Positions 9,961 to 18,959 of a stretch of DNA of 64,000 nucleotides are shown piece after piece. Under the pieces are notes generated by a model. That model ran no database searches and was not told the origin of the DNA. It worked only from the letters and a program-made list of their open reading frames with translations. Numbering within the stretch: the stretch's first letter is position 1; each line of letters opens with the position of its first letter. Source of the stretch: Novosphingobium sp. MW5 (lineage in GTDB: Bacteria; Pseudomonadota; Alphaproteobacteria; Sphingomonadales; Sphingomonadaceae); assembly GCA_025938935.1 (NCBI GenBank), contig JAPCWB010000001.1, forward strand, positions 1,860,001-1,924,000. Direction: 5' to 3'. Position numbers and translations under genes: made by a program.

Positions 9961-10877
9961 AGCTTAATGTGGGCGTGCCCAACAGCATGAAGGTGGCCGC
10001 CATGGTGCAGCCATGGGAAGGGGCGTTGAATGGCGCAGACATCGGCAAGTTGATGGCTGCCGCTGATGCTTTCGGCTTCAACAAGTGCATGCTGGGTGAG
10101 CACTTCATCATCCCGAAGGAGCATGTTGCACTGTCAGGTGACTGGTATTTCCATACCGTGGTCGCGCTGGGTTACATCGGCGGTAAGACCAGAAACCTGC
10201 GGTTGTCTTCGTCAGTCTCGATCCTGCCGCTGCAGAATCCCATCGTGCAGGCCAAAGGTTGGTCCACGCTTGATTGGCTGACGGGCGGCCGGGCAGAGGC
10301 GCTGTTCGGCGTTGGCTGGCTTAAGGAAGAGTTCGACATGCTGGGCGTGCCTTTCGCCAAGCGCGGACGCATGGCCGATGAATATGTGGCCGCGATGATC
10401 GAGTTGTGGACCAAGGACGATCCCGAATTCGAAGGGGAATTCGTCAATTTCCGCAATTGCGGTTTCGCTCCCAAGCCAGTTCAGAAGCCCGGTGTGCCAA
10501 TATGGTTCGGCGGCGATGCACAGGCCGTGCAGCAACGGGTGGCGAAGTTCGGCAACGGTTGGTCGCCTTTTCGCACCCCGCCCGAAACCTTTCCGGACTG
10601 CATCGATTTCATCAAATCGCAGCCTGAATACGATGGCCGCCATCTCGATTTCTTCTTCGCGCTGGAAATGCTCAATGTCGGCGCGCATCACGAGATTCTT
10701 GACGATGCGCGCGCGCCAGGCACGGCGGACAAACAGAAGATCCTCGATCAGATTGGCTGGTTGAAGGAACTGGGCATTACTGAAACCATCGTGCCACTTC
10801 CGCCGGGGATTACCGGCGAGCAGGCTTGGCTTGATCGCCAGCAGTGGGTGTCGGAAGAGATCATGCCGGTGGTTTAG
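9957..10877 (+). CDS. LLM-class, probably F420-dependent oxidoreductase
   Basis: This 306-residue luciferase-like monooxygenase-fold protein has the usual barrel landmarks: GEHF near residue 43, LSSSVSILPLQNP, and GRAEALFGVGWLKEEF. This subgroup is normally annotated F420-dependent. Here that is supported directly, because the gene overlaps cofC by 4 bp and is cotranscribed with the FO synthase. It probably transfers hydride to or from an alcohol or enone of the substrate. It differs clearly from the paired LLM proteins at 16818 and 19870 and from the one at 39601. The unit ends at the hairpin 10882-10914. Confidence 0.87.
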   Translation: MKLNVGVPNSMKVAAMVQPWEGALNGADIGKLMAAADAFGFNKCMLGEHFIIPKEHVALSGDWYFHTVVALGYIGGKTRNLRLSSSVSILPLQNPIVQAKGWSTLDWLTGGRAEALFGVGWLKEEFDMLGVPFAKRGRMADEYVAAMIELWTKDDPEFEGEFVNFRNCGFAPKPVQKPGVPIWFGGDAQAVQQRVAKFGNGWSPFRTPPETFPDCIDFIKSQPEYDGRHLDFFFALEMLNVGAHHEILDDARAPGTADKQKILDQIGWLKELGITETIVPLPPGITGEQAWLDRQQWVSEEIMPVV

Positions 10878-10881
10878 GAAA

Positions 10882-10914
10882 TGGCCCGGCTCTGCGGCAA
10901 GCAGGACCGGGCCA
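10882..10914. terminator. Bidirectional hairpin between convergent genes
   Basis: TGGCCCGG (10882-10889) pairs with CCGGGCCA (10907-10914) across a 17-nt loop. It fills the 43-bp gap between the convergent LLM and SDR genes. No long T-tract follows, so Rho-independent action is uncertain. Confidence 0.45.
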
Positions 10915-10920
10915 ATCGTG

Positions 10921-11736
10921 TTACCCCTGCATCGCCGCCATCATGTCGAGCATGTCGGCGTAGTGCGGCTGGTGGTGGCAAATGCCGCCGTCTACCGAAA
11001 TGATCTGGCCGGTGATGAACGAGCCAAGGTCCGATGCCAGCCACAGCACAGCACCGGCAATGTCATCGGCTACGCTTTCACGCGGCAGCAGGACGTGGCG
11101 CTGGATCATGCCGAGTTGCGCCTCTGTCATCTGGGCACGCGCCACAGGACTAAGCACCAGGCCTGGCAGAATCGCGTTGCAGCGGATGTTGGCGCGGCCG
11201 AACTGAGCCGCTGTATTGCGGGTGAGTGCATTGATCGCTGCCTTGGACGAACTGTACGCCGGGTTGAGCACATCGCCGAGGATCGATACGCCCGAACTGG
11301 TGTTGATGATCGATCCGCCGCCACTCGCAATCATGTGCGGGGCGACATGCTTTGTCATCAGCATGGTGCCGCGCGTGTTGATGTCGAAAGCTGCGTCCCA
11401 CACTTCGGCCTCCATCGCGGTGAGCGAGCCATCCTTCATCATCTGCCCCGCGCCTGTGTTGGCGGCATTGTTGTGCAGTACGTCGATCCGACCATAGCGC
11501 TCGACAACTGCGGCCACCATGGCGGCAATGCTGGCTTCGTCACCCAGATCGACCATGTGCGCCATTGCGGTGCCGCCCGCAGCGGCAATTTCGTCCGCGA
11601 CGCGCTCCGCTCCGGCCAGATTAATGTCTGCTACCACCACGCTGGCGCCTTGCGCCGCGAGCATCTTTGCGCAGGCTTCGCCGATGTTGGCGCCCGCGCC
11701 TGTGACGATTGCAACTTTGCCTTCAACCAATCCCAT
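10921..11736 (-). CDS. SDR family oxidoreductase with HQPHYAD tail
   Basis: This 271-residue short-chain dehydrogenase has TGAGANIG near 12-19, HNNAA, Y-SSSK in AYSSSKAA, and ISVDGG. After the usual SDR end it carries an extra tail with CHHQPHYADML, also found in the SDRs at 28027 (SHQPHYADLL) and 32557 (AHQPSHADFQ). The three thus form a subfamily within the island. ATG 11736 has GGAGAG five bases upstream. It is the third gene of a minus-strand unit MFS carrier, APH-like kinase, SDR, driven from the promoter near 14234. It presumably oxidises or reduces a hydroxyl of the imported compound. Confidence 0.88.
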   Translation of the reverse strand: MGLVEGKVAIVTGAGANIGEACAKMLAAQGASVVVADINLAGAERVADEIAAAGGTAMAHMVDLGDEASIAAMVAAVVERYGRIDVLHNNAANTGAGQMMKDGSLTAMEAEVWDAAFDINTRGTMLMTKHVAPHMIASGGGSIINTSSGVSILGDVLNPAYSSSKAAINALTRNTAAQFGRANIRCNAILPGLVLSPVARAQMTEAQLGMIQRHVLLPRESVADDIAGAVLWLASDLGSFITGQIISVDGGICHHQPHYADMLDMMAAMQG

Positions 11737-11738
11737 CT

Positions 11739-12890
11739 TCACTCTCCAAGAAGTTGCCAGGTGCCGTAATCTTCGGCTGCCACGAAAAAGCGCTCGTTCA
11801 TCGGGATGCCGTTCTGACCCCAGGCATCGAGATTGGCGACCCAGGCCTGAATGCCGTACATCACCCACAACCGGGTTTCTTCCCAGGCTTCCTCAAAGCT
11901 GGGCACGCCCTGAGCGCCAGTTGCGATCAGATAGTCACGGTATTGCCTGACCATGTCCTTGTGATGATGGCGGCGTTCTTCGATGCTCAATGCGCCGATG
12001 ACGAAATAGGTCAGATCGCGCCAGGGCCGCCCGCGGCGCACCAGTTGCCAATCGAGCCAAAGGCGCTCGCCGTTTGGCAGGATATAGGTGTTGCCCTGAT
12101 GGCAATCACCCAGCACGATGCAGTGCGGGGTGGTTCTGGCCCGTTCAATTTCGCCTAGCCGGTCAAAGGCGCGCTCCACCTTGCGCGGATCCGCAAGGTA
12201 ATGCTTCGGCGCGATGGCGCAGAAGCCAGGCTCTTCCAGATTGAGCGCGATCCACTGCCACATGATCCGCACCTGATCGCTATCGACCGGCGTATCCATC
12301 TGCGTCTGGAGCCACGGCGCTTTGGCCGGGCTGATCTTGTCACTGCCCCACAGGCTGCCATGCAGCTTGGCCAGACCTTCAAGGTTCTCCATGATCATGT
12401 CGACGCCATTGGCGTTGGTGGAGTGGCCAAAACGGCCACCTCGCTGGACAAGATCTTCAAGCACGATGAAGCCATGGGCGCTGCCATCATCGTCCCAATC
12501 GGCGTAAAAACACTTGGCGGTCGGAACTTTCATTTCATGGACCATGAAGTGATAGAACCGAGCCTCGAGCGCGTGAATATCGACGTTGTCGAACGAGCCT
12601 GACCAGTTGGCCTTCATGCAAAGGTTCGCAGGCAGACCAGCGGCAATGCCTGCGTCGTTCCAGTCCACTTTCACTCGCCACTTTGTGGTGTGGCTGTTGA
12701 GCAGTTCGACTGTTTCCATATTGCTGGCCACTACGCCAGGATATTTGTAGCTCAACATCCGGCTGAGCCATTCAGCGTTCACATCATCCATTGATGTAGG
12801 CAGATGATCGGTTCTCGCTGGATATGGACGGGGCACGCAGTTAGGATCGACCACCGGGTTGTGGTATTGCGGGAGGGCTTGAGGGTCCAT
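11739..12890 (-). CDS. APH/ecdysteroid-kinase-like phosphotransferase
   Basis: This 383-residue protein has the aminoglycoside-phosphotransferase/choline-kinase fold. The catalytic loop reads VLGDCHQGNTY, with D in the HxD-type position and N five residues on, and the metal-binding segment is LWLDWQLV (DFG equivalent). Families of this kind include ecdysteroid 22-kinases and small-alcohol kinases; resistance is not implied by the context. It probably phosphorylates an alcohol or carbohydrate-like group of the pathway compound. ATG 12890 has GGAG six bases upstream. The gap to the following SDR is only 2 bp. A second, divergent APH-type protein is at 40680. Confidence 0.8.
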   Translation of the reverse strand: MDPQALPQYHNPVVDPNCVPRPYPARTDHLPTSMDDVNAEWLSRMLSYKYPGVVASNMETVELLNSHTTKWRVKVDWNDAGIAAGLPANLCMKANWSGSFDNVDIHALEARFYHFMVHEMKVPTAKCFYADWDDDGSAHGFIVLEDLVQRGGRFGHSTNANGVDMIMENLEGLAKLHGSLWGSDKISPAKAPWLQTQMDTPVDSDQVRIMWQWIALNLEEPGFCAIAPKHYLADPRKVERAFDRLGEIERARTTPHCIVLGDCHQGNTYILPNGERLWLDWQLVRRGRPWRDLTYFVIGALSIEERRHHHKDMVRQYRDYLIATGAQGVPSFEEAWEETRLWVMYGIQAWVANLDAWGQNGIPMNERFFVAAEDYGTWQLLGE

Positions 12891-12892
12891 CT

Positions 12893-14175
12893 TCAACTCC
12901 TTGAAATCGTTAATTCGTGACTATTGCTAGCCTTGATCTGTAGAGATGCGAGCAGCAGGAAAAGCCCGCCAAGCACGCAGAAAATCATCGCTGCACCAAT
13001 GCCCCAGGCAAGGCCGCCACTGCCGCCGACTTCGTCACTGATCCTGCCGATAAGCCAGGTACCAAAGCCGACGCCGATCAGGTTGGCGCTGGTCTGGACG
13101 GTGGAGATGGCAAGCCCGCGCAGGTTTGGTCCAGCCTGAGTGACGATCATCGCGTTGACTGGGCCGTTATAGGACGAACTGAACAGGCCTGCTGCCATGA
13201 TGCAGGCCGTTGCCAGAAGTCCGTTGGAGAGGCTCACCGCCGCCACACCGCTAATCGCGGTCAGAATGGGTATGGCTGAAGCAATCAGTGCCGTTCGGGC
13301 AGGATCGAAGCCACCACGGCGGGCATTGATCCGGTCAACCCCCAGCCAGCACCCAGCCCGCCGATTGAACCCAGCAAGCCATAGGCGATGGCAACGGTGG
13401 TGCCGGCCTCCGCAAGCGGCATTCTGCGGCTTTGGACAAGGAAAGTAGCCAGCCACGTGCTCATGCCATAGATGCCAGTGGCAATGCAGGTAATTGCCGC
13501 CACGCCATAGGCAATGCCGGGGCGGGACATCAGCTCTTTCAGACGTGGCCACAGACTGGTGTTCAGTTCGGGCTCGGCCTTGTCCATCTGCCCGCGTTTG
13601 GGTTCGCGCAGAGTTAGCAGCAGCAATGGTGCCAGCAGCAGGCCGGGCACGCCTGCCAAGACGAAGGTCCAGCGCCAACCATAGGCCTCAACGATCATTC
13701 CCCCAGCGAAGAAGGCTATGGCAAAGCCGATTCCCGCGCTCAAATACCAGATGCCAATGGCGGTCGCACGCCGGTCCGTGCCGAAATAATCGGATAGAAT
13801 TGACATGCCGGTAGGCGATCCCCCGGCCTCGGCCACACCGACGCTGGCACGACCAAGCAGCAAACTCCAATATCCGGTGGCGGCTGCACAAGCGGCGGTT
13901 GCACCGCTCCATGCGGTGAGTGCGCAGCTGAGCAGAACCTTCCGGTTGGTCCGGTCCACTGCATAGCCGAACGGGATCGCAGCAAGAGCAAAGGGCAAGC
14001 CATAGGCGAGACCGGCAAGCAAACCGAGTTGCTGACCTGAAAGGTTGAACTCGTCGCCAATCGGCTTCAGCACCAGACCGATCACGGCGCGATCCATGCC
14101 GTGACAAGTCTGCGCCAACGTCAGGATAGCGAGCACGTACCAGCTATAGCCTGTGACGGTGGACCGGTGTTCCAC
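12893..14175 (-). pseudogene. MFS transporter (Spinster-like), frameshifted
   Basis: This is a 12-helix major facilitator, about 427 residues if a one-base deletion is repaired. The first frame (14175 to about 13340) holds the N-terminal half with DRAVIGLVLKPI, a loop YAVDRTNRK and GRASVGVAEAG. The second frame (to 12893) holds the last helices, ending LLLASLQIKA. Adding one base to the five-C run at 13339-13343 joins GAGWG to VDRINARRGG, the expected loop. The start is GTG 14175 with GGAG six bases upstream. It is the first gene of the unit with the APH-like kinase and SDR and probably imports the substrate or exports a product. The lesion may be an assembly error. Confidence 0.8.
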
Positions 14176-14233
14176 GCATCTCTCCCTTTGGGTTTTTTCG
14201 AAGCTCAGCATTGCAGAGGGGTAGGGGGCGCAA

Positions 14234-14249
14234 CCTGCCCAAGGAAAGG
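14234..14249. promoter_or_regulatory. Island operator, copy 4 (divergent MFS / SnoaL promoter)
   Basis: CCTGCC-CAAG-GAAAGG matches the island repeat. It is 58 nt from the MFS start on the minus strand and 54 nt from the SnoaL-like start on the plus strand. Confidence 0.75.
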
Positions 14250-14303
14250 CGCGGGGTGAGAGGCCTGTGTCAGACCTCGCCAGACGATAGCGAGGGGCGA
14301 GTG

Positions 14304-14690
14304 ATGGACAGCGCTGAAACCAACAAGGCAATCGTGCGCCGCTTTCTGGGCGCCGTGGCGGCAGGGGATATCGACACAATCGAGGAATTGCAGGCTCCTG
14401 ACTGTACTTGGTGGGTCGTCGGGCGCGGCGAGGTATCGCGCAAATCCTATACAGATGACGTCCGCGGCATGTTGCTGGCAGCAGATCCGCGTAAGGTCGA
14501 AATTATCGGCATGGTGGCTGAAGGTGACATGGTGGCCGCTGAAATTCGCTCCGAATTCCACTTCGGAGACCGGGTCTATGCCAATGAGTACCATGACCTT
14601 TTCGAAATACGCGCCGGGCAGATCGTGCATGGCCGTGAATATTTTGACACCGGTAAAGTGGCGGCCTTCTTTGGTCCGATGGAGGGGTGA
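14304..14690 (+). CDS. SnoaL-like (NTF2-fold) protein
   Basis: This 128-residue protein has the SnoaL/NTF2-like cone fold, judged from the N-terminal ETNKAIVRRFLGAVAAGD helix pattern and the C-terminal EYHDLFEIRAGQIVHGREYFD strands. Members are isomerases, dehydratases or hydrolases acting on polar ring intermediates. No specific reaction can be assigned. ATG 14304 has GAGGGG six bases upstream; the reading frame extends further but crosses the operator at 14234. It is the first gene of a plus-strand unit followed by an LEH-like protein (4 bp gap) and a KstD-like flavoprotein. Confidence 0.82.
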   Translation: MDSAETNKAIVRRFLGAVAAGDIDTIEELQAPDCTWWVVGRGEVSRKSYTDDVRGMLLAADPRKVEIIGMVAEGDMVAAEIRSEFHFGDRVYANEYHDLFEIRAGQIVHGREYFDTGKVAAFFGPMEG

Positions 14691-14694
14691 GGCG

Positions 14695-15123
14695 ATGAAT
14701 GCTGAACAGATCGTGCGTGATTTTCTTGCGCTGTTTCATACCGAAAAGCTTGATGCGCCAGGACTTCGCTCGATGCTGGCTGATGACGCGCGCTATCAAC
14801 CGATCATGCCCATTGCCCCGGTGCGCAAAGGTGCCGACGCTATTGTCGAGGAACTTGAGCGGCAATACCAGCTCTACGACGAATGCGCCTGCAACACGCT
14901 AAACGTGGCAGTTTCCGGGAATACCGTGTTCACCGAAAGGGTCGATACCGTCCGCCAGCTCGCCAACGGCCAGCGCACAACCACCCATGTCGTGGGCGTG
15001 TTCGATCTGGATGCCAACGGCAAGATCATGTGGTGGCGCGAGTATTGGGACGCGCTCGATTGCGCCGGTCAGCTTGGCATCGACGACAAGACAATGCGCG
15101 CAATCATGTGTGTAGGAGAGTGA
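14695..15123 (+). CDS. Limonene-1,2-epoxide hydrolase-like protein (LEH family), copy 1
   Basis: This 142-residue protein has the limonene-epoxide-hydrolase fold. The catalytic Arg/Asp pair of the family is visible as ERVD (R82, D84), and the second Asp lies in WWREYWD (D119). Of the water-positioning Tyr/Asn pair only the Tyr is obvious (RYQP). It could open an epoxide formed by the island oxygenases by a one-step push-pull attack of water. It is the middle gene of the SnoaL-LEH-flavoprotein unit. A second LEH-like protein is at 20895, and the pair could act on two different epoxides. Isomerase activity, as in related folds, is an alternative. Confidence 0.75.
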   Translation: MNAEQIVRDFLALFHTEKLDAPGLRSMLADDARYQPIMPIAPVRKGADAIVEELERQYQLYDECACNTLNVAVSGNTVFTERVDTVRQLANGQRTTTHVVGVFDLDANGKIMWWREYWDALDCAGQLGIDDKTMRAIMCVGE

Positions 15124-15127
15124 CGCG

Positions 15128-16774
15128 ATGAATTACGACGTTGTAATCATGGGTTCCGGGGCTGCCGGACTGACTGCGGCTTTGGTTGCTGCCAAGGCCG
15201 GACTGAAGGTGGCCGTGCTGGAGAAGGCGGCGCATTTCGGCGGGACGACCGCGATTTCAGGCGGTGGCGTCTGGATTCCCGGCAGTCCGCAAGCTCAGGC
15301 AGCAGGCGTGCAGGATTCAGCCGATGCGGCGCGGGGCTATGCGATGGCCGTGGTTGGCAACCGGGCTGAGAAGGCACTGATTGACGCCTACATCGATACT
15401 GGACCAGCCATGGTTGAGTGGCTGGAGGCCAACAGCACCGTCCACTTCCTGCTCTCCCCGCCATCGAGCGACTGGTATCCCGAAGTCCCCGGCGCGGCTG
15501 ATCATGGCCGCCTGCTCGCTCCTGCCGAATTTGACGGCAAACAGCTCGGCGAGAATTTCAATCGCCTTGCCAAACCGCGCGAGGAATTCAACGCGCCGGG
15601 CGGCATGATGATCGACCTGTTCGATCTGCCCTATCTTGAGCGACTGCCCGCTCCCGGCGCGCTGTGGCACATGGCCAAGATCGCGGTCCGCTTTGCGCTC
15701 GACAAGAAGAAACTGGGTCGCGGTTCGCGCCTTACCATGGGGACTGCACTGGCGGGCCGGTTGCTGCATTCGGCGCTCGCAGCGGGGGTTGATCTGTTTG
15801 AAAGCGCACCAGTAGTAGACCTGACAGTCACTGACGGCCGGGTCACGGGTGTGCGGGCCAAAATCGACGGTGTCGTCACGGAAATAGCTGCGGCCAAGGG
15901 TGTGGTGTTGGCCTCTGGCGGGTTCTCCGCCAATGCGGAAATGCGCAAGGCCTATATCCCGTTTGCTGAGCATCACGTCTCGATCCTGCCATATGACAAT
16001 ACCGGAGACGGCATCAACGCTGGCACTGCAGCGGGCGCGACCATGGGGGCAGAAAACCACGTCAATGCGGTCTGGACAGTTGCCTCCAAGCGAACGCGTA
16101 AAGACGGCTACGTCGAGCGGTTCGCGCATCTCATGGATATGTCGAAGCCCGGATGCATCGCGGTAAACAAGCGTGGTGAGCGCTTCGGGAACGAGGCCAG
16201 TGTGCACTTCGTCGAGGCTATGCACGCCACGGGATCTGTCCCGGCCCACATCATTGCCAATGCCAAATTCGTGAAGAAATACGGGATGGGGCTGGTCCTT
16301 CCCGGCGGTGGCAAGATCAAAGAGATGGTCGCTTGCGGATATATGAAAACCGGCGCGACACTTGCCGAACTGGCGGCGCAGATCGGGGTGGATCCGCGCG
16401 GTCTGGAAGCGACCGCTGCCAAGGTTTCCTTTGATGCGGCGAGCGGCAGGGACACCCAGTTTGGCAAAGGTGAAACCCGCATTGATATCGAGATTGGCGA
16501 TGCCAAGCACAAACCGAACGCCTGCTTCGGTGCCCTGGGCGAAGGCCCTTATTATGCGGTCGAGATCTTCCCCGGCGATGGGTCCACCACGGTCGGCCTG
16601 CGCATCGATGACCAATGCCGTGTCATCGGCCAGAACGGGGCGCCTGTTGGGGGCCTGTGGGCGGCTGGTCTGGATGCGAATTCGATCTGGCAGGGCAAGT
16701 CGCCTGCGCATGGCTGCAATGTCGGCCCTGCGATGGTGACAGGATTTCTCGCGGGCAAGTCTATCGTTGCATGA
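15128..16774 (+). CDS. FAD-dependent 3-ketosteroid dehydrogenase-like / fumarate-reductase-type flavoprotein
   Basis: This 548-residue flavoprotein has the FAD-binding GSGAAG at residues 9-14, LEKAAHFGGTTAISGGGVW at about 31-49, and the C-terminal GLWAAGLDANSIWQGKSP motif. These are typical of the family that holds 3-ketosteroid delta-1- and delta-4-dehydrogenases and fumarate reductases. In this island a ring desaturation next to a ketone is the most natural role. A steroid is only one possible substrate. It starts 4 bp after the LEH-like gene, ending the three-gene unit. The convergent LLM gene follows after the hairpin at 16783. Confidence 0.85.
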   Translation: MNYDVVIMGSGAAGLTAALVAAKAGLKVAVLEKAAHFGGTTAISGGGVWIPGSPQAQAAGVQDSADAARGYAMAVVGNRAEKALIDAYIDTGPAMVEWLEANSTVHFLLSPPSSDWYPEVPGAADHGRLLAPAEFDGKQLGENFNRLAKPREEFNAPGGMMIDLFDLPYLERLPAPGALWHMAKIAVRFALDKKKLGRGSRLTMGTALAGRLLHSALAAGVDLFESAPVVDLTVTDGRVTGVRAKIDGVVTEIAAAKGVVLASGGFSANAEMRKAYIPFAEHHVSILPYDNTGDGINAGTAAGATMGAENHVNAVWTVASKRTRKDGYVERFAHLMDMSKPGCIAVNKRGERFGNEASVHFVEAMHATGSVPAHIIANAKFVKKYGMGLVLPGGGKIKEMVACGYMKTGATLAELAAQIGVDPRGLEATAAKVSFDAASGRDTQFGKGETRIDIEIGDAKHKPNACFGALGEGPYYAVEIFPGDGSTTVGLRIDDQCRVIGQNGAPVGGLWAAGLDANSIWQGKSPAHGCNVGPAMVTGFLAGKSIVA

Positions 16775-16782
16775 TGAGCAGG

Positions 16783-16803
16783 GGCTGCCCGCCATGGGCA
16801 GCC
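16783..16803. terminator. Bidirectional intrinsic terminator-like hairpin
   Basis: GGCTGCCC (16783-16790) pairs perfectly with GGGCAGCC (16796-16803) around a five-base loop. It sits in the 43-bp gap between the convergent flavoprotein and LLM genes. A short TTTT occurs about 11 bases beyond the hairpin on the plus side. Confidence 0.6.
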
Positions 16804-16817
16804 ACCGCAGTCAATTT

Positions 16818-17879
16818 TCACCCAGCCTGCCGCCGCTTGGCCTCTGCCACCATGGCATAAAGGCCGCCGTTGTAGCTGGTCAGCTGTTCCATCGTCAGGT
16901 TGCGATAGGGCGTCATAGGGCAGAGCGAATCGACCACGCCCCAGAACGGTTCGATCTTTTCCAGAACTTCATCAATCGGACCGCATTTGACGAAGGCTTC
17001 GACCATCTCGTCGCTGACCTTGTCGATCACGCCCGATGGATCGCCGTGGTCTTCTGCAGCCAACTGACAGTCACGCGCCATGTCGCCAAAGCCGACGGCA
17101 TCAAAAAACGTTTCATACTCCTTGTAGCCGGCATAACCGGCAACCGTAGCGCGGCTGTCATTGATCGCCTGCTGCTTGTCATCGTTGATCGCGATCCACG
17201 GCCAGGCGTTGATTTCCACGTCGCTGCGCTGGCGGCCAAAGCGGGCAAGCTCCGCCTCGATGAAGGCCTGCTTCTGCACTGTGTAATCCACCGTCCACAA
17301 GGCATGGACCATCAGGCCATCGCTGATTTCCAGCGCCAGGCTGGTCAGCTTGTCCTTCAGCGCGGCGATCCAGATGGGAATTTCCTCGCGCACGGGCGGT
17401 GCGGTCAGCATCATCTCTGTCCATTCGGCGTTGAAGTATTCGCCGTGGATCGGTTCCATGCCCTTGTGGGCATTGGCGTTGACGTACCGCACAACTTTGA
17501 CCACCTCGCGCAAGTGCGACAGCAGCTTGCGCTTGGGTTCACCATAAATGCCGCAGATCGCGCTATGCAGCGATGTGCCCAGACCCAGTACGAAACGGCC
17601 CTGACTGATCGTATCGAGTTCCATTGCTGCGAAGGCGGTTTCGACCGGGCTGCGGGTTCCCGCCACGGCAATGCCGGTGGAGACCTTCAGCGTATCGGTC
17701 ATGGCGGCAACGGCCGCCATGGGCACGAACGGCGGGCCGTAAATCTGGAGTGAGAAGCAGCCTTCGAAGCCTACGGCTTCCATCTGCTTTGCAATCCCGC
17801 CCATCACGGGAGCAGGCAGGATGGGCATGACCCCCCACCAGCGTCGTTCGCCGCCGACTGCGTTCGTCAGTTTGCTCAT
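16818..17879 (-). CDS. LLM-class flavin/F420-dependent oxidoreductase
   Basis: This 353-residue luciferase-like protein has VSTGIAVAGTRSP and GRFVLGLGTS. It is clearly paralogous to the protein at 19870 (GTGIALAFTRSP, GRAVLGLGSS), so the two flank the split oxygenase genes in one operon. Proteins with this pattern are usually called F420-dependent, and FO synthase is encoded 7 kb away, but FMN cannot be excluded. It is the last gene of the seven-gene minus-strand unit starting at 22883. Its ATG overlaps the stop of the Rieske-less oxygenase gene (ATGA). Confidence 0.85.
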   Translation of the reverse strand: MSKLTNAVGGERRWWGVMPILPAPVMGGIAKQMEAVGFEGCFSLQIYGPPFVPMAAVAAMTDTLKVSTGIAVAGTRSPVETAFAAMELDTISQGRFVLGLGTSLHSAICGIYGEPKRKLLSHLREVVKVVRYVNANAHKGMEPIHGEYFNAEWTEMMLTAPPVREEIPIWIAALKDKLTSLALEISDGLMVHALWTVDYTVQKQAFIEAELARFGRQRSDVEINAWPWIAINDDKQQAINDSRATVAGYAGYKEYETFFDAVGFGDMARDCQLAAEDHGDPSGVIDKVSDEMVEAFVKCGPIDEVLEKIEPFWGVVDSLCPMTPYRNLTMEQLTSYNGGLYAMVAEAKRRQAG

Positions 17880-18940
17880 TTGCCGTCATATCCTATGATT
17901 TCGCTACAATCAGCGCTGACATTATCGCGGTAGGCAAAGTCGCCACGCGCCTGCCGTTCGGCCAGTGCCAGCATCAGAACGCGGTACTTCTGTCCGGCTT
18001 CATCGAGCGGTGAATGCAGGTCCTTCCGCTTTTCAGGCCGCATGTAGCGCGGGCTTTGCGGGCTGGTCATATAGCTGTCCTGCCGTGAAACCTTGTAGCT
18101 GGCCTTGGGCATCAGGTAGCGGAACAGATTGGATTTTTTCACGTTGCTCGTATTGATCACATAGTCCAGCCGGGTCCGGTCGCGGGTTTCCGGAACGCAA
18201 GGATGGAAAAGCTGGACGTTGTCGCCGGGGCTGAACCTGCCATAGGCGATTGCGGCATGACTGCGCAGGTAAATGCGGATGACCTGCCTTACCTGCTGCA
18301 CGTCAGATTTGACCCCGCCGAAAATTTTCATGATCGGCGCGACAGACTTGTTCACGCAGGTGCGGACCATGGTGATGGTCTCACTGTCGTGGAACACCTC
18401 GACGGTTTCCTTGTCCATCTTCTCATCGCCTACAACGTCGGCGTGGAGGAAATCGGCATGAGTCAGATCGATCAGATTCTCCAGGCTGAGCGGCGCGGTG
18501 CAATCAAAACGCACGGTACCTACCATGTGCAACGGCAGGCCGCCGTCCTCTGGCAGATAAGGCAGGCTGGGGACATGTTCTGGCGCGGCATTGGCGGGGT
18601 TGCCGAACCAGCCCCACACATAGCCGTACTTCTCAATGACCGGATAGCGGCCTTCGCTGTCGGAATAGCTGCTCTTTGCCGTCCGCTCGGTGTCTGAGGG
18701 GTGAAATTCCGCCGCCACGGCCACGCCGTGATCGCGCCACAGGAAATAGGGATGCGAATAGACCGCCCGGCGCACCGGCTTTTTCGTGACGGCCGAGCTG
18801 TGGGCAAGTGGAAACCAGGCATCCTTCAGCACGATATCATGCGGCACCCAGGCGTTGACCTTGGCAGCAAATTCACGCGGGTCTGCGGTGATCGGATCGA
18901 CATAGTCGTCCGTGATTGCAGTATCCTTGACGTCGAGCAT
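17876..18940 (-). CDS. Rieske-type oxygenase catalytic subunit lacking the Rieske cluster
   Basis: This 354-residue protein resembles the alpha subunit of Rieske non-haem iron oxygenases. The mononuclear-iron motif is intact: D158, H161 and H166 in NLIDLTHADFLH (D-x2-H-x4-H). The Rieske part is not. Residues 1-146 contain no cysteine. Between WRDHGVAVA (about 68-76) and YPVIEKYGYVWGWFG (about 99-113) the usual CxH...CxxH stretch is replaced by about 22 unrelated residues. The preceding gene encodes a Rieske protein with the opposite defect, so the two probably form a heteromeric oxygenase in which electrons pass between subunits. ATG 18940 has GGAG nine bases upstream. Substrate unknown. Confidence 0.82.
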   Translation of the reverse strand: MLDVKDTAITDDYVDPITADPREFAAKVNAWVPHDIVLKDAWFPLAHSSAVTKKPVRRAVYSHPYFLWRDHGVAVAAEFHPSDTERTAKSSYSDSEGRYPVIEKYGYVWGWFGNPANAAPEHVPSLPYLPEDGGLPLHMVGTVRFDCTAPLSLENLIDLTHADFLHADVVGDEKMDKETVEVFHDSETITMVRTCVNKSVAPIMKIFGGVKSDVQQVRQVIRIYLRSHAAIAYGRFSPGDNVQLFHPCVPETRDRTRLDYVINTSNVKKSNLFRYLMPKASYKVSRQDSYMTSPQSPRYMRPEKRKDLHSPLDEAGQKYRVLMLALAERQARGDFAYRDNVSADCSEIIGYDGK

Positions 18941-18959
18941 GATCGTCTTCTCCGATTTG

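Noticed and set aside
11739..12890. Aminoglycoside resistance gene
   Set aside because: The APH fold is general; the operon with MFS carrier and SDR in a catabolic regulon makes an antibiotic target unlikely.
15317..16795. Minus-strand open frame of 492 residues opposite the KstD-like gene
   Set aside because: It is a shadow of the flavoprotein, whose FAD motifs are intact. The translation has no recognisable domain and no start context.
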